Positions 1 to 6,295 of a DNA stretch of 8,320 nt are shown piece after piece (positions within the stretch are counted from its first letter, which is position 1; every line of letters begins with the position of its first letter). This DNA is from Gemmatimonadota bacterium (GTDB lineage: Bacteria > Latescibacterota > UBA2968 > UBA8231): contig VXZF01000625.1 of the NCBI GenBank assembly GCA_009845645.1, positions 1-8,320 of the forward strand, written 5' to 3'. Under the pieces are notes generated by a model that saw only the letters and a list, made by a program, of their open reading frames with translations, was not told where the DNA came from and did not search any database. A program made the translations under genes and the position numbers.

Positions 1-1
1 A

Positions 2-1237
2 CTTCGCGCTGTCTGGATTTTGGCCTTGGTCTTTGCCGTCGGGGCGGGGGCTGGAACCGAGATTAATCACGAGTTTTCCGGGCATTTGAACGCCGAAAGC
101 CGGTGGTTTCCCGAAGCTGGCGCTCATGCCGGCCAACGCTCCCATGCGAGCGGCTTTGTTGCAGCACCCGAACTCTACCTTGAAGACGCCGCGGGTAGAA
201 GCCTCACTTTCGCTCCGTTCTTTCGCTACGACAACACTGACTCACGCCGCACCCATGCCGAACTACTCGAAGCCTATCTGCTGCTATTTGGCGAAATCGG
301 CGACGGCGAATGGGAACTGCGCGTGGGCGTAGATCAGGTGTTCTGGGGCGTCACCGAATCGCAGCACTTGGTCGATATTGTCAACCAAGTCGATTTCGTC
401 GAACATCCGGCCGGAGAGGCCAAGTTGGGACAACCCATGGTCCATTTCACTTGGTCTAGTGATTGGGGTGTGATGGAAATACTGGGTCTGCCCTATCACC
501 GCGCCCGCACCTTTCCGGGCCGAGCGGGTCGTTTGCGTCTCCCGCTCGTGGTAGAAGACGAACATGTCGAGTACGAGAGCGAGGCTAAGGAGCGACACGT
601 GGATCTCGCCGCCCGCTACAGTCACAGTTTTGGGCTTCTCGATATGGGTATGAGCGCATTTAATGGCACCAGCCGGGAGCCTGCTCTGAAGCTACTCTTG
701 GACCGTAGCGGCACGCCGGTCTTAGGTCAGTACTACGCGCAGATCCGCCAGTTTGGACTGGATGCCCAGCTAACGGTCGGCTCTTGGTTGTTCAAACTGG
801 AGGCCATTCAGCGCGCTGGCGCTCGCAATCTGTCCGCCAGGGAAGAGGATTACATTGCTTCCGTTTTTGGCGGAGAGTACACGTTCTACTCCGTATTTGG
901 CTCGGCTGCCGATCTCAGTTTGCTCGGCGAATGGAATTACGACGGGCGCGGTCGCAATGCGACTCCAAGCCGCTCGCCCAATACACTCGAAAACGATCTC
1001 TTCTGCGCCGCGCGCCTTGCGTTCAACGACGTTCAGAGCAGCGAAATTATCGCTAGTATGCTGGGGGATGTGGACCGTTCTACCCGCGCACTGGCCGTCG
1101 CATTGGAGCGGCGCATCGCTGACCAGTGGTCTGTGAACCTAGAGTCGATCTATCTCCTCAATATTGACCAAGCAGAGATCCACTACGAGACCCGACGCGA
1201 CAGCTTCGTTGATCTGAGCCTGATGTATAATTTCTAG
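2..1237 (+). CDS. Outer-membrane beta-barrel (porin-like) protein, 5' end outside the window
   Basis: Predicted outer-membrane beta-barrel of unknown substrate. The frame is open to the left edge. The first candidate start inside the window is a TTG at position 20, but it falls in the middle of a hydrophobic signal-peptide core (LRAVWILALVFAVGAGAG), so the real start must lie upstream and the first complete codon here is at 2-4. Cleavage probably occurs near the AGAG/TEINHE boundary. The mature part alternates aromatic and polar residues in strand-like segments, and the last residue is Phe (LSLMYNF), the usual C-terminal signal recognised by the BAM assembly machinery. A well-ordered central segment (DQVFWGVTESQHLVDIVNQ, positions about 329-388, then KLGQPM) looks like a conserved family signature, but I cannot name the family. 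There is no neighbour on the same strand. The stop is 65 bp from the end of the convergent SDR gene. Barrel location is fairly sure; function is unknown. Confidence 0.75.
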   Translation, partial: LRAVWILALVFAVGAGAGTEINHEFSGHLNAESRWFPEAGAHAGQRSHASGFVAAPELYLEDAAGRSLTFAPFFRYDNTDSRRTHAELLEAYLLLFGEIGDGEWELRVGVDQVFWGVTESQHLVDIVNQVDFVEHPAGEAKLGQPMVHFTWSSDWGVMEILGLPYHRARTFPGRAGRLRLPLVVEDEHVEYESEAKERHVDLAARYSHSFGLLDMGMSAFNGTSREPALKLLLDRSGTPVLGQYYAQIRQFGLDAQLTVGSWLFKLEAIQRAGARNLSAREEDYIASVFGGEYTFYSVFGSAADLSLLGEWNYDGRGRNATPSRSPNTLENDLFCAARLAFNDVQSSEIIASMLGDVDRSTRALAVALERRIADQWSVNLESIYLLNIDQAEIHYETRRDSFVDLSLMYNF

Positions 1238-1246
1238 CCCGTCGGA

Positions 1247-1276
1247 TAAGGCGGAGAGTTTGGGGTTGCCGCCTTA
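1247..1276. terminator. Stem-loop between convergent genes (possible transcript end)
   Basis: A perfect 8-bp inverted repeat, TAAGGCGG at 1247-1254 and CCGCCTTA at 1269-1276, encloses a 14-nt loop in the 65-bp gap between the convergent barrel and SDR stops. Neither strand has a U-run directly after the stem. On the minus strand the T-rich stretch lies before the stem instead. It is therefore not a textbook intrinsic terminator; it may act as a 3'-end stabiliser or with Rho. Confidence 0.4.
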
Positions 1277-1302
1277 ACTTACAAACAAAACAGAAATTAG
1301 CC

Positions 1303-2070
1303 TCACCAGAGCGAGTACCCACCATCGACGACCAAGTCGTGGCCGGTCGCGTAAGCAGAGGCGTCCGAAGCGAGGAAGACGACGGCCCCTTGATAGTCGG
1401 CAGGGACGCCTAGACGACCCATCGGAGTGTTGGCAAGCCAAGCGTTTTTCATGTCGTCTTCGGCGTGAGCAGTCATGGGGGTGAGTGTGTGGCCGGGGCT
1501 GATGGAATTGACGCGGACGCCGCGCGCAGCCCACTCTGCAGCGCACACTCTAGTTAGCTGATAGGCACCCGCCTTAGCCGCGTTGTAGTGGCCGTGCAGT
1601 TGGGGGCGGTTGACGACGTGAGACGAGATTGAGACGACATTGATGATCGAGCCGGAGCCCCGCTGCAGCATGGCGCGGCCCTCGGCCTGACAGCAGAGGA
1701 AAACAGCCGTGAGGTCGAGGTCGAGGACTCGGTCCCAGTCAGCTTCGCTGATGTCCTCGATGGGGCCGCGCAAGGCAATGCCAGCGCTATTGACGCCGAT
1801 GTCCAACTGGCCCCAAGCAGCGAGAACGGTATCGACCATGTTTTCGACTTGGTCCTTGGCGGTGACATCTGTAGCGATGGCTAAGGTCTGACGACCGAGA
1901 TTTTCAATCCGAGTACAGGTATCAGCGGCACCAGCGGAGTCAATGTCGGCAATGGCCACGTCCGCGCCCGCTTCGGCGAGAGCAACGGCGAGGGCCTGCC
2001 CAATGCCAGAACCACCGCCGGTGACCAGCGCCTTGCGGTCGAGGAGCGAGAAGCGGTCGAGGATGCCCAT
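1303..2070 (-). CDS. SDR-family NAD(P)-dependent oxidoreductase
   Basis: Classical short-chain dehydrogenase/reductase of 255 aa, the normal length, cytoplasmic. The Rossmann nucleotide loop TGGGSGIG is at residues 17-24. Asp42 at the end of strand beta-2 suggests preference for NAD(H). D68-V69 contacts adenine, and NSAG at 94-97 is a variant of the usual NNAG. The catalytic Ser149, Tyr162 and Lys166 (YNAAK) are present, followed by the SPG motif and a typical C-terminal ATGHDLVVDGGYSLW. The fourth member of the usual Asn-Ser-Tyr-Lys tetrad, expected in the vNLtgvF segment, is Asp119 here (LDLTAVF). It is the last gene of the VOC-enolase-SDR operon, starting 27 nt after the enolase stop. A GGAG lies 13 nt before the ATG, a rather long spacing. 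The likely role is oxidation or reduction of a hydroxy/keto group on a sugar, polyol or sugar acid; the substrate is not readable from sequence. Confidence 0.9.
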   Translation of the reverse strand: MGILDRFSLLDRKALVTGGGSGIGQALAVALAEAGADVAIADIDSAGAADTCTRIENLGRQTLAIATDVTAKDQVENMVDTVLAAWGQLDIGVNSAGIALRGPIEDISEADWDRVLDLDLTAVFLCCQAEGRAMLQRGSGSIINVVSISSHVVNRPQLHGHYNAAKAGAYQLTRVCAAEWAARGVRVNSISPGHTLTPMTAHAEDDMKNAWLANTPMGRLGVPADYQGAVVFLASDASAYATGHDLVVDGGYSLW

Positions 2071-2097
2071 TGGCGATTTATTGCTCCGTGCGCGCCG

Positions 2098-3234
2098 CTA
2101 CAAAGCTGACGGGGTGAGCCTCATCCCCGAGTGCTTTTCAATCCCTTCATCATTCCAAACAACACCCAAGCCCGGCTGATCGGAGATGGTCAAGAAGCCT
2201 TCCTCATCGAGGGAAAAGGGCGCGCTGACGAGATCCTCAATATAGGGGGACGGGGTGATGTATTCTACCCAGCGGGCGGTCGGCACAGCCGCCACTAGCT
2301 GCAAGTCGGCCGCCAGTCCGACGGCGGTGTTCCAGCCGTGGGGAACGAAGAGAATCGAGTGGTCGTAGGCGTACATCGCGATGCGAAACTCCTCGGTGAG
2401 GCCGCCGACCTTAGTGACATCGGGTTGGATGTAGTCAACCGCGCGGCGCTCGATCCACGGCAGAAAGGACTGCCGGCGCGTCAGCACCTCGCAGCCCGTA
2501 ATCGGCAGGGGCGCGTGCTCAGTGAGTTTGATGTACCCTTCGATATCGTCGGGGCGCAGGGCCTCCTCAAACCAAGTGACATCGTAGTTGGCGAGCATGC
2601 GGGCGGTTTCGATGGCCCATTTGTAGCCGTGCGGCCAGTACTGGTCGGAACCGCCCGCATCGACCATTAGCTCGATATCCGAGCCGACGGTCTCGCGGGC
2701 AGTGCTGACGATGCTTTCGTCGAGCGTTTTCGACACGCGACCGAAAGGTCCCCAACCCATCTTGATCGCGCGAAATCCCCGGTCCATCGCCGCCTGGAGC
2801 CTCGGCTTCAATTCGTCGGGTTCGGCCATGATGAGCGATCCATACGGCTTGATGCGATCCCGATAGCGCCCGCCCAACAGGCGCGAAATGGGCTGGGATG
2901 TGATCTTGCCAAAGAGATCCCACAAGGCAATGTCGATGCCGGAAATGGCGTGGGTGACGGCACCGCCTCGGCCCTGCCAGAAGGTGGCCTGATGCAGTTT
3001 CTCGGCGACCCGCGCCGGCTCGATGGACTCGCCAATCAACATGGGGCGCAGCAGGGCGAGCGAACCCGACACTAAGCGGGTGGAAGTAAAGACGGACCCC
3101 AGACCGGTCACCCCTTCATCGGTGATGATCTCCACGAGCGTGTGCAGGTTGTCGCCGGGATCGTATCCCTGCTCCCAGCCACCGTCGGGCGTAGCTCCCA
3201 CTAGGGGTATTGTGCGAATGTCTGCTATCTTCAT
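2098..3234 (-). CDS. Enolase-superfamily enzyme, mandelate racemase group (MR/MLE family)
   Basis: A 378-aa Mg-dependent enzyme of the mandelate racemase/muconate lactonizing family: an N-terminal capping domain (about 1-125) and a (beta/alpha)7-beta barrel (about 126-355). Probable metal ligands are D192 (VDAGG), E223 in WFEEALRPDD and E249 (GCEV). The general-base dyad is D272 (QPDVTKVGG) and H299 (PHGWNT), 27 residues apart as in mandelate racemase. E324 fits the end-of-barrel Glu. The KxK motif is reduced to K158-M-G160. The His/Asp dyad puts it in the mandelate-racemase subgroup, whose members mostly dehydrate or racemise sugar acids; the exact reaction is unknown. The frame runs upstream to 3354, but I chose the ATG at 3234. 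It gives the family-typical MKIADIRT start, overlaps the VOC stop as ATGA (3231-3234) and avoids 120 nt of overlap. It has no Shine-Dalgarno of its own, so translation is probably coupled. Confidence 0.9.
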   Translation of the reverse strand: MKIADIRTIPLVGATPDGGWEQGYDPGDNLHTLVEIITDEGVTGLGSVFTSTRLVSGSLALLRPMLIGESIEPARVAEKLHQATFWQGRGGAVTHAISGIDIALWDLFGKITSQPISRLLGGRYRDRIKPYGSLIMAEPDELKPRLQAAMDRGFRAIKMGWGPFGRVSKTLDESIVSTARETVGSDIELMVDAGGSDQYWPHGYKWAIETARMLANYDVTWFEEALRPDDIEGYIKLTEHAPLPITGCEVLTRRQSFLPWIERRAVDYIQPDVTKVGGLTEEFRIAMYAYDHSILFVPHGWNTAVGLAADLQLVAAVPTARWVEYITPSPYIEDLVSAPFSLDEEGFLTISDQPGLGVVWNDEGIEKHSGMRLTPSAL

Positions 3235-3647
3235 CGCTGAACGAGTTCGATGAGGATCCCGTCGGGGTCCAGGGTACAGACGACGCCCGGCGTATCTGGG
3301 GCGGCCATAGGCTCGGACAGGAATTCCACGCCTTTGGCTTGCAATGCGGCGCACTCCGCCTGCACGTCGGCGACGAAGAAGGTGAGCCAGCGCACCCCAG
3401 CGGCAAATTGGGAAGTCCGCTGCGGGGGTGGCGCGGCGATATCCATCAGCTTGATCAGCGTCTCACCCGCCTGCAGACGCACCTGCCTAAAGCCTTGCGG
3501 CGCCAGCCCGATCCCCGTGGCTAGGTCTTCGGGGATGTCGATGTCGAGCACCACCTCGAATCCCAATTTGTCTCGGTAGAATGTCAGCGACTCTTCAAAG
3601 TTGCTGCACACGATGCACAGGTCAACGACCGGATGTGAGAGCTTCAT
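3231..3647 (-). CDS. VOC-superfamily (glyoxalase/bleomycin resistance/dioxygenase fold) protein
   Basis: A 138-aa two-module protein of the vicinal oxygen chelate superfamily, first gene of its operon. Module 1 (about 5-70) carries the signature SLTFYRDKLGFEV. Module 2 (about 84-137) has VRWLTFFVADV, a central LQAKGVEF helix end and the typical final strand DPDGILIELVQ. Of the four positions that usually bind metal in glyoxalase-like enzymes, only E134 matches. The others read D9, K66 and W87 by my alignment to the family pattern, so classic glyoxalase I activity is unlikely. Members can be isomerases, epimerases, dioxygenases or simple ligand binders. The start at 3647 is preceded by a near-perfect Shine-Dalgarno and a promoter about 25 nt upstream. 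Its TGA overlaps the enolase ATG, which implies linked function and matched expression. The fold is confident; the activity is unknown. Confidence 0.87.
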   Translation of the reverse strand: MKLSHPVVDLCIVCSNFEESLTFYRDKLGFEVVLDIDIPEDLATGIGLAPQGFRQVRLQAGETLIKLMDIAAPPPQRTSQFAAGVRWLTFFVADVQAECAALQAKGVEFLSEPMAAPDTPGVVCTLDPDGILIELVQR

Positions 3648-3651
3648 TTAC

Positions 3652-3660
3652 CACCTCCTA
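3652..3660 (-). promoter_or_regulatory. Strong ribosome binding site of the VOC gene
   Basis: On the minus strand TAGGAGGTG is complementary over nine bases to the 3' end of 16S rRNA, with the core AGGAGG 6 nt before the ATG. It fixes the start at 3647 and implies high translation of the first operon gene. Confidence 0.85.
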
Positions 3661-3678
3661 GATAAGTGGACTGGGAGC

Positions 3679-3707
3679 AATGTACGCAGAATCGAGATAG
3701 ATGTGAA
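3679..3707 (-). promoter_or_regulatory. Sigma70-type promoter of the VOC-enolase-SDR operon
   Basis: On the minus strand the -35 box TTCACA (3702-3707, 5/6 to consensus) and -10 box TACATT (3679-3684, 4/6) are separated by exactly 17 bp. Transcription would start near 3672, giving a leader of about 25 nt that holds the strong ribosome binding site. Prediction from consensus match and position only. Confidence 0.5.
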
Positions 3708-3742
3708 CACCACCGGGAGCAACCGATGTGCCCCAGCTATCA

Positions 3743-3789
3743 AGCGAGAGACCATAGTCGGGTTAGGAGGCAAGGCCAGCGAGAGACCA
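3743..3789. repeat. 12-bp direct repeat upstream of the VOC operon promoter
   Basis: AGCGAGAGACCA occurs at 3743-3754 and again at 3778-3789, 35 bp apart start to start. It lies in the 193-bp gap between the CPBP protease stop and the VOC start, about 36-82 bp upstream of the predicted -35 box. It could be a pair of activator sites or chance; no regulator gene is adjacent. I see nothing else in this gap beyond the promoter. Confidence 0.35.
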
Positions 3790-3840
3790 AACCTTTATGC
3801 CGCTTGATACCTCGCCGTAAGAGGTCAATGCAGAAGGTCG

Positions 3841-4662
3841 TTAGTCCTCAACGCGGGTAAGAGAGACATAAGCCCAAATGGTGGCCAAGCCGACGAGGAT
3901 CATAAAAAGCACCATTAGTTGGGTATCTTGGGTGATAGTAGTCAGGCCAAAAGCCCAGAGCGTGTTGAGACCGGCGTGCAGGAGTAAGCACAGGAGTACG
4001 CTTTGCCCGGTGCGGTTGTAAAGCCAAGCGAAGACTACCCCGAACGCGGTGGTTAGGAGCAAATAAGCCCAAAGTGGGATTTGTCCGGTGGCGGATGGGA
4101 CCAAGACGAGGAGCGGCAGATGCCAGAGGCTCCAGATGATACCAATGGTCAAACCGGCAAGGCCAGGCCCGATAAGGGCCTGTAGCCTCGGTTGGGCGAA
4201 GCCGCGCCAGCCGATTTCTTCGGCCAAGGGGCCGCCAAAGCAAAGCATCAGAAAGACGATAGGGAACATGATGACCAAGACAAAGAAGTTGGCCTCTTCA
4301 GACGGCAGGTTGAGGCCAGCAGCGATAGTCTCTATGTCAGGCGGAGTGCCGCCGAGTAATACGTGGATGGCTACGGCCAAAGCAGCGACGAGGATAGGTC
4401 CAAAGATGGCTATGAAGTACCATTGCACGCCGACGCGCCATACAATTAAGCCTCGCACTAAGCTGCGCACGCCCTCGCGGCCTTCGAGGCGTCCCGCGAT
4501 CAGCAAGGCGGCCAGCGTCGGGGCCCATGAGCCGGGAATGGTTATGAAGGTTCCCGCTCCGGGCGACAGGTCGGGAATCAACAAGGCGATAGCTACCCAG
4601 ATGATCCAGGCGATGGCAAAGGCCAAGGCGAAGAACAGGATCAGGGGAGATTGCGCGAACAT
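3841..4662 (-). CDS. CPBP-family (CAAX/Abi) intramembrane metalloprotease
   Basis: A 273-aa polytopic inner-membrane protein with about seven or eight hydrophobic segments. It has the conserved motifs of the CPBP family (Rce1-like CAAX protease homologues): EEIGWR with E148, E149 and R153; W177-x-x-x-H181 in WSLWHLP; and H229-A-G-L-N233. These form the membrane-embedded active site in the family. Bacterial members act in prenyl-protein-like processing, bacteriocin self-immunity or stress signalling, and none of these can be assigned here. I chose the ATG at 4662 because AAGGAG lies 7 nt before it and the first transmembrane helix follows directly. The longer reading from 4698 adds twelve polar residues, lacks a Shine-Dalgarno and would start upstream of the likely -10 box. 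It lies 101 nt after the GH1 gene on the same strand, so it could be read from padR or from its own promoter. Confidence 0.88.
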   Translation of the reverse strand: MFAQSPLILFFALAFAIAWIIWVAIALLIPDLSPGAGTFITIPGSWAPTLAALLIAGRLEGREGVRSLVRGLIVWRVGVQWYFIAIFGPILVAALAVAIHVLLGGTPPDIETIAAGLNLPSEEANFFVLVIMFPIVFLMLCFGGPLAEEIGWRGFAQPRLQALIGPGLAGLTIGIIWSLWHLPLLVLVPSATGQIPLWAYLLLTTAFGVVFAWLYNRTGQSVLLCLLLHAGLNTLWAFGLTTITQDTQLMVLFMILVGLATIWAYVSLTRVED

Positions 4663-4669
4663 CGGACGG

Positions 4670-4675
4670 CTCCTT
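4670..4675 (-). promoter_or_regulatory. Ribosome binding site that fixes the CPBP protease start
   Basis: AAGGAG on the minus strand is 7 nt before the ATG at 4662. The alternative in-frame ATG at 4698 has no such site, so this decides the start. Confidence 0.75.
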
Positions 4676-4687
4676 GGGTCAGGCAAG

Positions 4688-4693
4688 TTTATA
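4688..4693 (-). promoter_or_regulatory. Possible -10 box for the CPBP protease gene
   Basis: TATAAA on the minus strand (5/6 to consensus) lies 25 nt before the chosen start. I find no convincing -35 box at 16-18 bp spacing, so this is a weak prediction; readthrough from the GH1 gene is the alternative. Confidence 0.3.
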
Positions 4694-4763
4694 CACAACT
4701 GCGCGGACAGGTGCTGAACAGCGGCAAGGCGCAGGCTTGTAGCAGCAATGTCTATTCATCGCC

Positions 4764-6251
4764 TTATTGCGCGGTCCAATCTACAAGCCCAGGGTCGTGA
4801 CACCGGCCATCCAGCCTGCCCGTTGCGATGATGTCCCGATACAGGTAAGCGCTATCCTTCCAAATCCGCTCTTGGGTGTCAAAGTCCACGTAGATCAAGC
4901 CATAGCGGCGCGAGTAGCCGAAGGTCCACTCGAAATGGTCGAAGGCCGCCCATACGTAGTAGCGCTCTACCCGCACACCCGCCTCAATGGCGTTGCGCAC
5001 CTGCGCTAGGTGTCGGCAAAGGTAGGCCTGTCGGTGTATATCCTGCACCCGACCTGCGGTCAGCGCATCATCTATTGCTCCGAAACCGGCACCATTTTCG
5101 GTGACGAAGAGCCGCGGAGAGTCGTAGTCACGGTGTAGCCGGCCAAGTAGGTCGCTGAGCCCCTCGGGGTAGACCTCTCCCAAGTACGACTGCACGGAGT
5201 CCGGGTTAGGCAGCGCCTCAATGCCATATCGCGTCGAGGCAATCGAAGCCTTAACCCGCACCGGGGCGTAGTAATTGATCCCAAGGAAGTCCGGTGGGGC
5301 TGCATCGCGCAGAATGCTCGATCCGCGTTGCAGCCCGGTCTCCCCATCCCTTTCGTACAGGGCTAACACGTCAGCCGGGTACTCACCCTTCATTACGGGG
5401 TCTATAAACCACTGGTTAAGGATACCATCTTCCAAGAGGGCCGCGTCGCGGTCGGCCGACACGGGTGTGGCTGCGTATACAGGAGACAGGTTGAGCGCGA
5501 TACCGATTTGACCGGCTAGGTTCATGGAGCGGAACTCCTGCACCGCGCGGGCGTGAGCCAGTAATAGGTTGTGTGCTTCACTCGCCTGCTGAACTAGGAC
5601 ATTGGCCGGCACGTCGGTGACGCTGGCTTGGTCTGCGGATGGAGCGAAGAGGCCCTTGGCGATGGCACCAATATACATGGATTCCATATAGGGCTCGTTG
5701 ATTGTGATCCAAGTCGGTACGCGGTCGCCGAAGGCCTCAAAGACTGTGCGGGCGTAGGCGGCAAACCATTCTGGAGACTCTGGGTTAGCCCACCCCCCTT
5801 GCCGGGCTAAGGCCAGAGGCAGGTCTTGGTGGTAGAGCGTGATAGTTGGCTCGACCCCGACTTGTACCAGCGCGTCGATGACGCGATTGTAGTGGTCGAT
5901 GCCAGCCTGGTTCACCGGTCCCGTGCCTTGGGGCAGGATGCGGCTCCAAGACAGGGAGAATCGGTAGGTCTCGGCACCGAGTCGCTCGAGATGGACGATA
6001 TCCTCGGCGTAGCGGTGGTATTGGTCGATGGCCACGTTGCCGGTGGCCCCACCAGCTATTCCGAACTGATTGGTGTAGAGGTCCCAAATGGACATTCCTT
6101 TGCCATCGGCTTGGTATGCTCCTTCTACCTGATAGGCCGCCGTGGCCGTACCAAAAACAAAGTCCGAGGGAAAGGTGGAGATCGATGGTGCTGTGCGCCG
6201 ACCGCAACCCGAAAAGGTGAGGATCAGGGCAAGTAACAAGAGTGCGAACAT
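4764..6251 (-). CDS. Glycoside hydrolase family 1 beta-glucosidase, predicted lipoprotein
   Basis: Retaining beta-glycosidase of family GH1, 495 aa including a signal. The TIM barrel begins at FPSDFVFGTATAAYQ. The acid/base is E186 (TINEP) and the nucleophile E385 (FVTENG). Q41, H141, N185 and E441-W442 (FEW) correspond to the sugar-binding residues of the family. Two usually invariant positions differ: YHWDLP reads Y-H-Q142-DLP, and DNFEW reads D-H439-FEW. The N-terminus is a hydrophobic stretch ending FSGC, so Cys16 is a probable lipidation site, placing the enzyme on the periplasmic or outer face. Most bacterial GH1 enzymes are cytoplasmic. The start at 6251 has GAGGA 10 nt upstream. The gene starts 44 nt after the PadR stop with no evident promoter between, so it is probably in the padR operon. 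The expected reaction is release of a terminal beta-linked glucose or related sugar; the natural glycoside is unknown. Confidence 0.93.
   Translation of the reverse strand: MFALLLLALILTFSGCGRRTAPSISTFPSDFVFGTATAAYQVEGAYQADGKGMSIWDLYTNQFGIAGGATGNVAIDQYHRYAEDIVHLERLGAETYRFSLSWSRILPQGTGPVNQAGIDHYNRVIDALVQVGVEPTITLYHQDLPLALARQGGWANPESPEWFAAYARTVFEAFGDRVPTWITINEPYMESMYIGAIAKGLFAPSADQASVTDVPANVLVQQASEAHNLLLAHARAVQEFRSMNLAGQIGIALNLSPVYAATPVSADRDAALLEDGILNQWFIDPVMKGEYPADVLALYERDGETGLQRGSSILRDAAPPDFLGINYYAPVRVKASIASTRYGIEALPNPDSVQSYLGEVYPEGLSDLLGRLHRDYDSPRLFVTENGAGFGAIDDALTAGRVQDIHRQAYLCRHLAQVRNAIEAGVRVERYYVWAAFDHFEWTFGYSRRYGLIYVDFDTQERIWKDSAYLYRDIIATGRLDGRCHDPGLVDWTAQ
6204..6251 (-). other. Lipoprotein signal peptide of the GH1 enzyme
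   Basis: Residues 1-16 are hydrophobic (MFALLLLALILTFSGC) with a lipobox-like F-S-G-C. Phe at -3 is less usual than Leu, and there are no basic residues before the hydrophobic core, so the call is good but not perfect. Gly at +2 would not favour inner-membrane retention under the Asp+2 rule known from E. coli. Confidence 0.7.
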
Positions 6252-6295
6252 GACTGAGTCTTCCTCTATTAAGGGGAAGGGGGCGCGTGAATGGC

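Noticed and set aside
284..625. 113-residue minus-strand frame inside the barrel gene
   Set aside because: No domain or ribosome site; it is the antisense of well-ordered barrel coding sequence.
3235..3354. Forty-residue N-terminal extension of the enolase-superfamily frame
   Set aside because: It is Arg/Pro-rich, lies wholly inside the VOC gene in another frame, and the family-typical start MKIADIRT follows at 3234 with an ATGA overlap.
4088..4717. 209-residue frame on the + strand opposite the CPBP protease
   Set aside because: It is rich in Lys, Pro and Arg with no recognisable domain, and lies antisense to a gene with clear family motifs.
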